From Corella eumyota (Eukaryota > Chordata > Ascidiacea > Phlebobranchia > Corellidae): a stretch of DNA of 64,000 nucleotides. Where the stretch lies: positions 1,426,001 through 1,490,000 of the forward strand of contig OY720099.1 of NCBI GenBank assembly GCA_963082875.1, written 5' to 3'. The notes under the pieces were generated by a model. The model was not told the origin of the DNA and ran no database searches. It saw only the letters and a list, made by a program, of their open reading frames with translations. Positions 51,901 to 64,000 of the stretch are shown piece by piece. A program made the position numbers and the translations under genes. Every line of letters begins with the position of its first letter. Within the stretch, counting starts at the first letter, position 1.

Positions 51901-52287
51901 ATAAATGGGTAGAAAGGTAAATTAGTTTATTTTTAAACCAACAAAAGTATTATTGTACACGCCCAAAATTCGTTCTAATTTTTAGTAAATTAAATGTACA
52001 GTCATATATTAGTTATGTACTAATAATAGAACTCACTAAACCACTGATTTCTGTACAGAAATTTAAGGCATTTAAAATGGCATTTAATATTTATTGTTTT
52101 ACAATTGCTAAAGGCTATTTTATATATTGGCATTCTTGTGTAAAACCACAGATCTTTGTAATAAGATTTTGAGGTCAAATAAGTGTATTTTAAATACCTT
52201 AAAATCTAATAATCTATGACTTATCAATTTGTTATTTTTAGTTCTCAAATTCCTGTGGCAACTGATGATTATGAAGATGATTCATAA
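48936..52287 (+). CDS. Tandem paralogue: secreted NtA-like / Sushi / acidic linker / CBM2-like protein without GH9
   Basis: Exons: 48936-49045, 49425-49565, 49679-49845, 50195-51561, 51738-51916, 52242-52287 (669 residues). Signal peptide (VFCFLFGLQCLTFAC) followed by INPEKGTMFADYAL, parallel to the upstream gene. The NtA-like domain in exon 2 is identical in protein sequence to the neighbour's. Sushi-like module: SGCRVLQKPLNGKYQC...CRIKCHEGFELIEGSKYKSC. The linker is longer, with two Glu-rich blocks around 50605-50655 and 50730-50785 and a Thr-rich stretch near 51180-51240. CBM2-like part: GTVTIFSSWRDGFSGNFYIP. It ends ...PVATDDYEDDS at the point where the neighbour enters GH9. A GTAAGT donor at 52311 and acceptor at 52551 suggest a spliced 3' UTR; a polyadenylation signal lies at 52826-52831. 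Likely secreted cellulose-binding partner (inference). Confidence 0.83.
49269..49404. promoter_or_regulatory. Cluster of CRE/ATF palindromes in intron 1 of the paralogue
   Basis: Perfect TGACGTCA at 49269, 49314, 49336, 49371 and 49397, followed by exon 2 at 49425. A sixth lies in the next intron at 49641. Position and spacing mirror the cluster in the upstream gene. Confidence 0.6.
49895..50135 (-). repeat. Diverged SINE copy
   Basis: TATATCTCTAATGTGGGAAG, GAACATAGAGTAACAACTGC, TTGCCTGATAATTAAAC-like and TATAGTACCTTACTTAAG blocks are recognisable. It lies in intron 3 of the paralogue, about 60 bp before the acceptor at 50194. Confidence 0.7.
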
Positions 52288-53087
52288 ACTTAACTGCTTT
52301 ATTACATTAGGTAAGTTCATATATAATTATTTATCACGACATAGAACAGAATTACGTAACAAAGTGTCACTATTTGTCATAACTATTTGCCCTTGAGCCC
52401 AAAGTTACGACAGTCTCTTATGTTTGTATATTAAATTAAATCATAAGTGTTATCATATATATACTTTTTTCGTCCAATAATCATCCTTAAAATGTCCTTA
52501 AACCCTTTTTCTAAGAAATGTTTTAATATTTAAGTTTGTTTATTTTTATAGGTTGATGTAAAGCGACGACATTTTTTGCTTTTTACGCGGGACTTTGTGA
52601 TTGGCTGCTGTTTTTAACGCAGCTACACCAAGAAAAATCAAACACTTTACAACAAAATGATTTATTCAACCTTTAGTTTATATTTTAACTAAACCATATT
52701 TACATTAGTCTTTTATTTAAATGGCGTCTATTAAGTTTGTAAACTTTTTTGTTGCCTTGCGTTGCTTGTAAACACAAAATCTTGAACATTTTTATGTTAA
52801 ATTGTTTGACAAATGTTATTATATTAATAAACATAAATTTTATTTTTTAATGTATAAATGTTGATTGATTTAAATGTTTGTTAATATGTTTTTTAACAGT
52901 TTTTGTAATAAAACAAAACTTTATATAAAGAGGACAAATTTATAATATCTTAAATTTTTCTACAACTGGGTAATACCCATTAGGTGTTTTTTAATTTGCT
53001 TACTTTTATTTCGTTGCAGCATGCTTAAAAAAAACTTTAAAAAAGGAGTTGTAATAGTTGTAATGTAGGCTAAATTAAAATTTTAAA
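52288..53087. other. 3' UTR of the paralogue and 5' flank of NTAQ1
   Basis: Contains the probable 3' UTR intron (52311-52551), a polyadenylation signal (AATAAA 52826-52831) and an acceptor-like TTATTTCGTTGCAG ending at 53029, 59 bp before the NTAQ1 ATG. That site could be a 5' UTR intron end or a trans-splice acceptor. Confidence 0.5.
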
Positions 53088-53693
53088 ATGAAAAAAAAGC
53101 AACTTATCTTGCCTGAAATAAGCGAGTGCGTTTATACGAAATGTTATTGCGAAGAAAACGTTTGGAAATTATGTGAATTTATTAAAAACAATCACAATGA
53201 AGCAATGGAAAAAACTCACGTTATTTTTATCTCAAACTCAAACAAAACTATCCCAATGTGGTGCCAAAAAGCTCAATCAAAACCTGACGTTCCAGTTATA
53301 TGGGATTACCATGTTATTCTATTATTTTATGACATTAACATAGAAGAATATTTAATCTATGATTTAGACACAACGCTTGATTTTCCAGTGAAGTTAAAGG
53401 AATATATTGAAAACTCGTTTTTGCCTCATTTAAACCTAAAACCACAATATGAGCAGTTTTTAAAAGTTATTCCAGCTTTGAAGTTTTTAAATCAATTTTC
53501 TTCGGATAGATCTCATATGCGGAAAGAGAATGGGAATTGGTTTGCAGAACCTCCAATTTATCCTTGTATTCTGTCGGAAAATTCTGTGATGAATTTATTT
53601 GATTTTATTGATATGAAGAAATCAGTTGATTGGTGTAACTGGAAAATTTATAAACTGTTGGAGTTTATGTCAGAATATAAATTAAATTCATAA
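53088..53693 (+). CDS. NTAQ1: Protein N-terminal glutamine amidohydrolase (WDYHV motif)
   Basis: A single uninterrupted ORF of 201 residues (human 205), the only intronless gene in the window. It deamidates N-terminal Gln to Glu in the Arg/N-degron pathway of the cytosol and nucleus. The catalytic triad is visible: Cys in KCYCEENVWKLCE (about residue 21), His in VIWDYHVILL (about 82) and Asp in LIYDLDT (about 98). The FSSDRSHM and PPIYPCI blocks also match the family. The start is chosen as the first ATG, close to the family's usual N-terminal length. C2CD5 starts 245 bp downstream on the same strand with no clear AATAAA between, so co-transcription is possible. Confidence 0.95.
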   Translation: MKKKQLILPEISECVYTKCYCEENVWKLCEFIKNNHNEAMEKTHVIFISNSNKTIPMWCQKAQSKPDVPVIWDYHVILLFYDINIEEYLIYDLDTTLDFPVKLKEYIENSFLPHLNLKPQYEQFLKVIPALKFLNQFSSDRSHMRKENGNWFAEPPIYPCILSENSVMNLFDFIDMKKSVDWCNWKIYKLLEFMSEYKLNS

Positions 53694-53938
53694 TCTTTTT
53701 TTGCCTAAGTTGATTGTGGTTTTGTTTCCTAAAAATTAATTATTTTCTATATTTACTGTATTTATATTTTAAGGTGGATGTATTTTTATTACATGACTTT
53801 TTTTCATGTATTAACTGGTATTTTAAAATAACTTTCAGATATATATATATCTTTTTATTTAATTGGGTGTTTTATATTATTAAGAATTTCTATTTTTTAG
53901 AATTGAGTAAATTTAATATTAAAAACAAACTGGTAAAC

Positions 53939-56900
53939 ATGCCAGGAAGATTAAAAGTCCGGATTGTAGCGGGACGTCATCTTCCGGTTATGGATCGAGC
54001 GTCCGAGCTAACTGATGCATTTGTGGAAGTAAGTTTATTAAAAATACTAAAAGTTTAAAAAAATTTTAAAAAAATTATTTTTATGACTAGTTTACGAATT
54101 TATAAAAAAATACAAAGCTACTTTATAGGGTAGTACCTAAAGTTTTTTAAGTTTAATATTTGGTTAATAGAACAAAACCAATAAATGGATTTTATGTTTG
54201 TTTCAGGTCAAATTTGCCACTGTAACTTACAAAACTGAAGTTTTCACAAAATCTTTAAATCCGATGTGGGATTCGGAATGGTTTAAATTTGAAGTAACTA
54301 AAAAATTTAATATTACATTGAATTACTTTTTTTGTGTTAACATAGCATATTGTTATTTTTTCTTATTTTAAAATTATATAAAGTACTTTTAAAAGTTATC
54401 TCAAATAGGCATTTACATTAAAATATATTTTTGATTTTTAAAAATCCTTTTTTTATTTAACATTCCATCAAAGGTCGATGATGAATTGTTACAAGATGAA
54501 CCATTACAAATAAGAGTTTTAGATTATGACACGTACAGTTCTCATGACCCTATAGGAAAAGTTTACATCGATATTGATCCTCTTCTTGACCCTGCTTCTT
54601 CACATTCTTTGTGTGGGTGGTTTCCCATATATGATACTATGCATGGTATGTAAATCTTAAAACTGTTTAAATTACATGTTTTTATTAAATTAAAGCCTTG
54701 ATTTATTAATTTTTTTAGACCTGTATAGGTATTTATACTTTCTATAAATGTTAACTTTTATATTTTAAGGCATCAGAGGAGAAATTTTGATTATTGTTAG
54801 ACTTGAATTATTTGCAGATGTGAATCAGTTTAAACAATCATCTTGTGGATTCAAGTTCATTTGTGGTAAATTTGCTTTAATATCTACTAGTCATTAGCCT
54901 GCCCAACAGTTAGGATTTTAAATGTTGTAATATAGTAACTAATATTTGCCTGCGATAATTTACTTAAGCACACCACAAACAACAGTTTTGCCCATTTTGT
55001 AGGCCCATACATACATATATATATTGTTGCTAGGCTTCATTAAATATAGATTTATATTGCTATTTTTTTATTTAGTTTTATGTTTTATTTATTTCTATCC
55101 TTATCTATTTAATGGCAAATAATAATTTTTATGTCTAGGTACAAACCTACCTGAATATTACCAAATCACCCAGATTTTTGGGTTTGTTCATGAACTGATA
55201 ATAAACGAGGACCCAGAATATAAATGGATCGATAAATTGAGGACCCCACGATCGACTAATGAAGCACGACAACGTTTGTTTTCGAAAATGTCTGGAGAGT
55301 TGCAAAGACATATTGGAAGCAAAGTAAATAAAATGTTTTAATTTTCTAAGATTGAAACTCCTATGTCTATCCATTAATTTGACTAGTCGATAGCCTGCCG
55401 TTAGTTTGGGATTTACTTATCTTAATATTGTCATAACTATCAACAAATATTTGCCCACAATAATTTACCATTCTGCATAGATGTTGTTATATGTAATATT
55501 GCTTGTCAAATGTTTATAAAAATTAAAAAAACTTCTGGTGTTGTTAGTGCCTTAATAAAACTAAGAATTTTATTAATATGAAAATTATTATTTCAAAAGG
55601 TTGAAAATCTTGGTGGTAATGCAGTGATTGGGTATCTCCCCTCATTTGATATTGAAGGAGAATCTGGGGTGGTGGCAAGGGGAATTGGAACAGCTGCAAC
55701 CATTATAATTAAACCTCACAAACACGAAAAATCTGAGTAAGTTTGTAATATTTAAAACATTTATTTTTTTTATTTATTTTGGTTTTTCGCATTTAATAAA
55801 TTTTGGTAAAAGTAAATAATAAATACAATATACAATTAATATTACAACAATGAGACAGGAAAAAAATGACAAAATCAATTTAATGATTCAAGAAACATTG
55901 TTTTCGAAGTTAAAGTATTAGCAATAACCATACTTTCAAGCATTAAAGCAATTGTTTCTTAAACTTATAAGAGGTAGGGTACAGATGGCCTTTCCTAAAC
56001 ACTTAGAACAACAAGATTTTTACTTTCAAATCTAAGTAATTTGTCATGTTTTTATGCCAGGTTACCACCAAATGTTGAAAGTTTACGAAGATCGTCTTCG
56101 TCTCATTTCTATACTTCAACTATTAAACCCACCAAGGTATATATTCATGTTATTCAATTTTTTAGTTGTTCAAAAATATTCGTGTTTCATAACCTTTTGC
56201 AATGTTTAGTTGAACCAATCTTTACCATCTGAATTGGTTGTTAATCAGGAGGAAAAAAAAAAAATTTTGAAATCTCAGCAAAATAATTTTAAATTTTTTA
56301 ATGAAGGCCACAACACATTACAAGTAAAAAAATTATTTTAAAACAAGATTTTATTAAAAAATTTAAGTAAAATTTAATACTGATTTTTAATACATATATA
56401 CATAGATGTAATATAATGGATTTTTAAATAATTTTACTTCAGGATTATCCATTCTACACATTACATTCCTTCCCATCTGGATTTATTGTTAGACTTTCAG
56501 TTATTGTTACAACTCGATCTGTTAAAATATTGGAAAAAATTCACAATCAAGGTAACAGTAATTTAATTTAGAATTTTTCACAGACCTTTTGCTATTAAAA
56601 AAGGATTAATATCTTAAAATATTTACACTTTGAAGCTGGTTATAAAGTCATAGCAAAGAATACAGATCAATAACAAACACATTTTAGTGTAATTAATGTT
56701 TGATTAACATAGATGAATTAGAGACGAGGGATCTGTGGTGGGCAGAATTAAGACAGGAAATGAAAAGTCATTGTGAAGCATTAGCCTGTAATGCTGTGTT
56801 AGGATATATCGAACATACAACTATATGGTAAGTATTGGTTTAAATAATTTTTGGATTGTGCTTTGGTTTGGGTGTAATATTATTAATCAGTTTTTTATTT

Positions 56901-59900
56901 GTTTTTAAAGTGATGAAGTTATAATTTTATCAGCTCAAGGAACAGCAGCTGTTGTAAACAATTCTTACTTCAACCAAGCTTTAAATGAAGGTATTTTAAT
57001 CTTAAACTATAACTTTATTAAGAAATTAAAATTTTCAAATTTACTTTTTAAAAAAATATTTTTATATATCTGGAAGCTAATATTTAGATTTTATTTCTTT
57101 AGAGAATTCAGAGTTTTTAGACCCAGATTCACCTACATTTAGTAAAAATAACTCAAGGTATCATTTCAGTAAAAAAATTTAAAGTTTGTTGCTAATTTTT
57201 AAGTCATAAAATCAACAATATAGTTTACATTCTGCAGTTTTTATTCTGTAATCGAGGACAAATCAAAAACCCTCAAATTATTTCAAGCTCCTTTACAACT
57301 AGCTGAACAAATCTGTCCGGTGACTTTTCAACCTTCACCTATTGACCTCAAGACCCCAGTACCTGTTATATATATGTCCACAATCAACCTTCCAGTAGGT
57401 GTTAAAAATATTGGAAAGGGAACTCTAATACAAGCAAGGTAGGTGAATTTTTAAACATGGTTAGGTAAAAAATGCAAAATAAAATCATTTTTATATCCTA
57501 TCTGCCTAACCTAACAACGATTTTTAAGTAAATTTATCATACTAGAAATATTTCAAATATGAATTTGGTTGTTCACAAGTAAAATATTTTATTTTAAAGA
57601 TTTTGTAGGAGTAAAAAGAAATGTCAAAGTGAAACCAATGCAGCATTAGTCAGCGATATTTTACCTTTTGTTGAATATGAGTTACACAAACAACTTCACA
57701 ATAAACTTAAGGTAGAATACAATACCTTGAGTACTTCTTGACAATCTATTTAAAATTAAAATGGTATATTTTGTATTAAGGTATTAGTACTAAAATATTT
57801 GTGACCATATTCAAGAATAAAAATCCTGACTGTAGGGCGGGCTATCAACTTATTTTTATAATGCAGTTACATTTTAGTTGTATAGAATGAATGCTATATT
57901 TGGTCTGGATACAAGAATAACTTTAGGTGAAAACTTAGTGGTAGGGGTAGCAACTGGAACGATGGTTTATCTGGATGTTTTACCTAAACCCAGTGAAGGT
58001 ATAATAAAGTTAATTTGCTAGTTTTTTTGTTGAATGATCAAAATGCTTTTTAAAATTAAAATAATGTCCCAAAAATACCACAAAGTAGCTTTATGATATT
58101 ATTAAAATATTTTAGAATCATTGAATCTAAAGACTTCAGGTTTTAAAGCATTAATGATCAAGAAACAACAAAATTTTAACAAGAGATCAAAAGAAATATT
58201 TCAACTAGATTTACATCAAGTATGTCAACAACTTTATTGTCAATTTTTATAGTTTTAATTTTATTCGATTCTGTTGTATTTTTTACATACTAGCTTAACC
58301 TGAAATGCAGTAGTTTATCATATGTAGTAGGTTTTAGTACCTTATCATTAATTAAGTGTAGTGTAAGTTTGTGTTTATAAATACTTTAATTATTTATTTA
58401 GGAGTTTGAATCATTATCTGACAGTTCTGAAGATTTTTCAACAACTTCTTTAAATTCTCCTGAAAATATTAGTTTGACTTCAGAAAGTAAAAAATCAATT
58501 GCCATTGGGGTAAGTTGGAAATTATTGCTCCATTAGAATGTATATTCCAAATATAGTTAAATGTACTAAATAGTCGGTCTTAATATATTTTAAGGTTCTG
58601 AGTTAGATTTTCAATAAACATTCTTTTAACTTTTGAGAACTTTGCCACTTGTTATCAACATTTTTTTAAGTTTGTAAAAGAGATCTTGTAAAAATAAATC
58701 ACTATTGATGAATATATTTGTACTAGATTGAAGATTTGGAAGAAGAAGAAGACCTTAACTTGTTAATGGAAGATCAGTTCCCTCCTCCCAACTGCAACAT
58801 AACTAATTTGGATGTATGTCCTGGAGGGTGCATGAAGGATGTGGATGTTACACAAGTAAATTGAGTTGATAAAATGCCAAAATACAAAAAAGCATCAAAT
58901 TTAATTTGATATCAGGACTAATAGTTTATGTCTAGTTGTCACCGGGTATCAAACTTGAGACATTAAGATCTTAAAACATGACAGCATATCCATTACTTTA
59001 ATACCCAGCAAGTTGCAATTTCTTTAATTTATGTAAATTTTTTTAACTATTTTTTTAGACTTTTTCATATTTATGGAGAGTAAAATACGATGATGAAGCA
59101 GGAGATAAAAAACTGAATCAAGGATTAAGAAGTTCGTTCAACAACGCTTTATCATCTGTCTGGTTTCATTTGTTAAGGAAATCAAAAGTTTGTCAACTTA
59201 CTTCAATTCGTTTCAACGTCGCTATTCCAGATGATGATGAATTACAAGTAAAAACCTTTTTTAAGTTATAGCATGTTAGTAACAGTCAAAATTTAAAGGA
59301 TGCCATACAAAGTTTAATAGTGCATTGGTGATATAATAAACCAATATTTAGGTTTAAAACACGGTAATGTTATTCGACTTACACTATAAATTAATATACA
59401 TCGCGTTTCGTAATGACTGACGTTGCCCCTAACCAAGGGTAATCAATCTTTACACTAGCATTATCTCGCATGCATTTAGCATACTAATCGATCCTGTATA
59501 AAATATACCAATAGCCTGATTTAACATTTACTTGAACTGCAAAAATTAAACGAAGAAAATGTTGATGTAGATTTGGATCACAGGAACGCTGTTAACCCCA
59601 ACTGAGTTAGAAAATCGGAGTAGTTCACTTACCTCAAGTAAGGGACAATTTGCTCGCTCAAAATCACTTTCAGACGAACTTTCCAATGTCTATAAAAACA
59701 CAAAAACGTTGTCTTTACATACAACTAAAACCTCACCAAAAAAGCAATCCTCTGTTGAGGATAAAGATATATTATTCCATACAACTTCTTCTACCAAACT
59801 TACCCCACAAACTAAAGAAATTTTCCCCAAAATTGAGGACCCAACAACACCAAATAAAGACCCTTTTCATGTATCAATAGCTGAGAATAGAGCATCTATA

Positions 59901-60416
59901 TCACTTGCAAATAAATCAACTTCACCGATGTTTCATAAAATAAAACGAGCTAACACGATGAACGCCAGGTTCCGGAACGATTCGGGCTCAAAATCCAGAT
60001 CCCGGTACTACAGTGATAGCAGCGCATACAGCGTTCAACACTTGGAAATAAACGCTGCCGATGATATACGAAAATGCCAAGTTCAAACTGTCCCTATGTC
60101 TTATATACCTGGAAAGGTAATACTTAGACACATTGGACTGTTAAATATGTTTATTATACGTGAAACTACGGCAGTACGAGGCTCGGAAGAGGAAATCTTA
60201 ATGGCTGAGCCTTCGAACGGTACCGGTTGCAGTTGGTTTGTATCGCGCTCTCTAGCGGAAACCCAGGCGATTATTCGTAGCCACGTGGTGGCGCTGGGGG
60301 GCAATTGTTTGACTTCGTATCGGTTGTGTAGTTGTGTTTTGGACGAGAGAGTAACTAAGAACGAAGCGCAATGTCTTCTTCACGTCACTGGAGATATAGT
60401 GGTGACATCATCGTAA
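53939..60416 (+). CDS. C2CD5: C2 domain-containing protein 5
   Basis: Exons: 53939-54028, 54207-54293, 54474-54645, 54770-54865, 55139-55323, 55600-55736, 56061-56136, 56443-56551, 56713-56827, 56911-56990, 57103-57157, 57238-57438, 57600-57711, 57878-57998, 58116-58219, 58402-58509, 58727-58855, 59059-59247, 59571-60416 (1003 residues; human about 1000). N-terminal C2 domain (MPGRLKVRIVAGRHLPVMD...TDAFVEVKF...NPMWDSEWFKFEV...VLDYDTYSSHDPIG) with the calcium-binding aspartates. Then the conserved GNAVIGYLPSFDIEGESG block, LAEQICPVTF, repeated GNAV/CNAVLGY-like blocks and a C-terminal IRETTAVRG...VVALGGNCLTSY...AQCLLHVTGD. In mammals C2CD5 (CDP138) binds calcium and lipid and promotes GLUT4 vesicle fusion. 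The last exon also carries a Ser/Thr-rich insert (59640-60060). A polyadenylation signal lies at 60534-60539. Confidence 0.93.
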
Positions 60417-63400
60417 CCGTAATGACGTCATATTATACAAATTTTTTTCAATAAGGTTCAATTTATGTATTTAATTTTTTTGTTTGAATATGTGAAATGA
60501 TAACCATATAGACGGTTTACAGTAAACCTTTGTAATAAAGTGATTTCATTTTGTTAAATTACGCAAGCTTGAAACTCGGCAAATTTATCAGGCATTCAAG
60601 TGGATGCACACTTCTACGTTAAATTAACAAATCGGATGTTTTTCCTTACTTCAAAATCAAACAACTTAGCCTAACAAACTTATAACCACCCGCACTTAAA
60701 AGACTTAGGGTTTACTGTTTACTGTACGTGTGTAGAAGTACTAATCACGTTTTAAGCGCTATCTTTTTTCGGTATAAGAGTCCCACTTTAGCCTGGGTTT
60801 ACGTTAAACAAGTAGGCCACTTTAGAATCGATGAGCCGACTCTAAGTATTGAGAGGCCATGGTGTTAAAAATTGTCTCAAGTTGAAGTTCGTGTGAAGAT
60901 ATACTGTATCAAGTATCGAATCTGTATTGTTACTTATGCGTTGCATTCATTTTAAACGCAGTATTGGTTTAAAAAATGGGTAAAATGCACTAACCTTATT
61001 CTACATGGATTTAACTGACTGATTGGTAATTTTTTATCGTTTTTTCTTATACTTTAAACATTAATATTCTTGATATGCGCTAGGTTAAAAAAATAGCTAT
61101 ATTCCTCGATTAAAATCTACGGAGTTCGCCAGAAAACTGTCCAAAATCAACATTCGTTAAGGTCCACATGAATTAAATCCGAATATTTCAGCGACCCGTG
61201 ACTTACTGACTGTGATTAATACTTAGCCCCGCTTACACTTAAGCCATTGCAACCCGTATTAGGGTAAACAGATGTCAGCCGATTTGAAAAATTAGGCCGG
61301 GAATTTGGGCTCTGGCGCCTGGCTAGTATTTCCCGGCCTAACTGAGCTTCGCTTCATTTAAAGTTAGAATCACAATCCCCGGTAAGATAGAAGATAACAA
61401 TCGCGTTTTCGGCTGTAGTTAGCGATATTTTGTTTTTAACGTAGGTGATATAGCTTAAAATAGTCGATAACGTAATTTAAAATACAAATATTCTAAATTT
61501 TGTAATTCTGAAAAAGGCTTAATTACATAAAAATTAGTTTATTATTTTTTTACATTTTCTGAAAATAACAAAAAGGGCAATTTTAAATATCCAAGGCCGC
61601 AAAAGATAATTCGTTGTGTTTTTCTTTAAGGCCCATTTTTGAATGGCGCAAAATCACATGTGAAGAGAAAGATTATAATTACTGGTTCGATTTGTTTGTT
61701 GGTCATTGATGTAACATAAGTGTTTGTTAACAGGACCACCTGTATAGTTGACAATTTTTAAGCACTTTGTAAGTGTTTATTACCGTTATAGATTTGACTT
61801 TAAAAAAGTAAAAACCTGTATTTTAACAACTACACTTTTTTAAAGTAAAAATGGCGTTAAAATGCGCTTGCCTTATTTTCTTTGAAAATTTCTATGCTGG
61901 TTTTTGATGTCGATATTTTAATCCCGTAGTAATTATTCCAACCGCGCGTGGGCGTGCCACTGCGGTCCCTGTAAATTGATGTTGTTGCTCAGACGAACCA
62001 ACGGCGCCAATTTGTATTACATTATCGCATAATTACCTAACAATTATAGCTTACATTCTGTACAAGGCTACGGAGAATAGTTGTAGACGGACTGGCGCAA
62101 TCAAAAATTAAATCTTTTAATTGAAAATCACAAAATAATTGCTCGCAAAAAATCAATTTTTTTATAGAATTTCTCGTTTTGCTTATTATATTCATATTTC
62201 GAACTGTTTGGAATTTTTGGGCAGATTTTAAAAATCGTTTTGCTTCATAAAAAAATCGTTTCTAATAATTAAATATCAATTCAAAAAACAAATGCGTAAT
62301 AAAATTTAATTTATGAGTAATTTTTTTTCGTCTAAATAGACTAAAAAATATTTTTTGAAACTTTTTTTTTTCGAGTTGACAATTTTCTCACGGGCCTATT
62401 TTGTTAGAGTGGCTACGAACGCGTTAACCAAACATTATCTTTGTAGCTTTTCAGGCAAAACTATCACATTACGGGGGTAAAAATATCTTTATCGATCTGT
62501 TAGCCACCTTAGCTGAACAGCATGCCAGTCTGACTGACGCTGTAACTAAATACATTTTATTCTTTTGTCTTTGATGGAAAAATCCGGGTTTTTAGTAAAA
62601 AATAAAACCTTAGTTGTTGTAGTTACGTCATATTCTTTTTACCCCAAAAGCTAATGGCATTTTTGGGGTACCTTGTCCTTTTTATCCTCATATTTTAAAA
62701 ATTTAGGCGGCATTTTTACTGTAAATTGCTGACGTAATAATATAAATTGTGAAATTGAAAATTGAAAACTTTAGGGTTTGAAATTTGGTTTTTAAATTTA
62801 CTTTTACAATTTTAAACAGCCTTTAAACGTTAAAAGGGGCTTCATTTTACCCCTACACTATAAAATTAAGAGTAGTTGCATTAGGGTTTTAAAAGTAACG
62901 ACAATTGTTATTCCCTTGTACTTGAGACAGTAAAAAGATACAAATGTTGTTTTAGACAGTGATTGCTTCTCTTAGTTTTAGGCCCTAGACACTTAACACA
63001 ATTTTCCACGACATGCGAGCGATTAAAATGTGACTTGAGTATTAAATTCACGCATGCACAATAGAAATGTGTTTTGGTAAATGCGATCAAGTGATACAAT
63101 TGCCCGAAAAACGATCTGAATTGAATTAACGACAACTAGAAATGGCGACAGGCAGACTAGGCCAAATTTGACTGAGATTTGCGCGCGATTTTTAACAAGA
63201 CTTGTTGCTTTTCGAGATATTTATTTTTTATGATTTTTGTGTGTATGCCAAAATGGCGATTGGTATTTTAAAGCATTGGAAAATGCTCAAAATATAAAAC
63301 CCAATACATTAGTATAAACATTTCACGAATACCAATAACTGGCAATGTTAATAGCCTTTAAAATTTACATCTCCTAAAAGTCTTTAGTGTAAAATGATCT

Positions 63401-64000
63401 TCTTTTAACACAAAACACAAATAGTTTCATTTTCGTGAAATATTTTATTTTTTCGTCCGGGTTAGCGAGCTGCGTCATAAAACAACCATTGTTACGTCAT
63501 TTATCTATAAAGAAGCATTTTAACCATTGCACAATTTGTAAAAAATGTATAAAATAAAATTAAAAACAGCATTTTAAGATTTTAAATGGACAATACTGCA
63601 TTTTATTTCCTTATAAAAAGTTTTGGCACTGCATAACATGATATTATTAATTTCGATTTAGTAAAAATGATATTGTAACCTAAATTAATTGTAAATAGTG
63701 AAACTTAACAGCATTGTAGTACGGTGTAGCACTTAGCAACAATTTAAAGGCAAATTAACTAAATGTTTGGCAAATAAAAGGCACACAAAAATATATAAAA
63801 GATATAGTACGATACTTGTAAAAAAAAATTAAAAAAAAACATAAAATAACATTTAAAAAATATGAAACACTTTACTAATTCGAAACTTGTGTAAATTCTG
63901 TCCAATACTGTTTTAAAACGGCAGTTTAAAAGTTTAAAAATGTGATACTACGTCACCAAATACAGTATTTAAAAAGTCAGTATTAACTATATACGTTACT
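60417..64000. other. Intergenic region to window end
   Basis: Holds the C2CD5 polyadenylation signal (60534-60539), a TGACGTCA at 60423-60430, and a 12-bp perfect inverted repeat at 61292-61341. The stretch from about 60.6 to 62.1 kb is slightly less AT-rich than its surroundings. No convincing exon, RNA gene or repeat family member was recognised. Confidence 0.5.
61292..61341. other. Perfect 12-bp inverted repeat, 26-nt loop
   Basis: TTAGGCCGGGAA at 61292-61303 pairs with TTCCCGGCCTAA at 61330-61341. GC-rich for this window. It might be a hairpin in a transcript or a remnant of a mobile element; function unknown. Confidence 0.45.

Noticed and set aside
53714-53938. An upstream extension of C2CD5 in the same frame
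   Set aside because: The extension is a low-complexity Phe/Tyr-rich translation of AT-rich DNA without an ATG in a good context; C2CD5 proteins start at MPGRLKV.

Overview
The window is about 64 kb of AT-rich, intron-dense animal DNA. Introns are short (mostly 80-900 bp) and have canonical GT-AG borders, and exons are small. It most likely comes from an ascidian tunicate of the Ciona type. This is inferred from compact genes with chordate orthologues (CEP41, C2CD5, NTAQ1, PAQR, FUT8-like) lying beside secreted proteins with cellulose-type modules (CBM2 and glycosyl hydrolase family 9), which fits an animal that makes cellulose. I reconstructed ten multi-exon genes and one single-exon gene by hand from splice sites. 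In every complete model the exon lengths sum to a whole number of codons, which supports the models internally.

Layout: (1) 21-9410, +, 3' part of a mosaic secreted serine protease: LDLR-type YWTD propeller, EGF modules, Ig, trypsin. (2) 10780-14192, +, FUT8-like fucosyltransferase A, lacking the SH3 domain. (3) 14585-16460, -, PAQR-family seven-helix receptor. (4) 17024-19205, +, fold-type-II PLP enzyme (serine racemase/threonine dehydratase family), head to head with PAQR. (5) 20146-24190, +, FUT8-like B with the SH3 domain. (6) 24844-28987, +, ALDH3-type aldehyde dehydrogenase ending in a CaaX box. (7) 30153-35547, +, CEP41, with a candidate alternative first exon. (8) 39282-46998, +, secreted protein with NtA-like, Sushi, acidic linker, CBM2-like and GH9 parts; the GH9 catalytic aspartate motif is replaced. 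(9) 48936-52287, +, tandem paralogue of (8) without GH9. (10) 53088-53693, +, NTAQ1. (11) 53939-60416, +, C2CD5. From 60.4 to 64 kb I see no gene.

The most interesting part is the 39-52 kb pair. Two tandem secreted proteins share an NtA-like/Sushi/acidic/CBM2 design. One carries a GH9 domain that keeps its fold motifs and the C-terminal Glu but has lost the DAGD aspartates, so it looks like a cellulose-binding pseudo-enzyme, plausibly a tunic matrix component. Exon 2 of the two genes encodes identical protein with only synonymous differences, and both first introns carry a cluster of TGACGTCA (CRE/ATF) sites.

Repeats: about twenty copies of one tRNA-derived SINE lie in introns. Two SINE-derived minisatellites lie in introns of unrelated genes. 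There is a second tRNA-like repeat, a MITE-like inverted-repeat element, and a roughly 63-bp tandem array that multiplies a 5' splice site in CEP41. I saw no retroviral, LTR or Polinton-like element.
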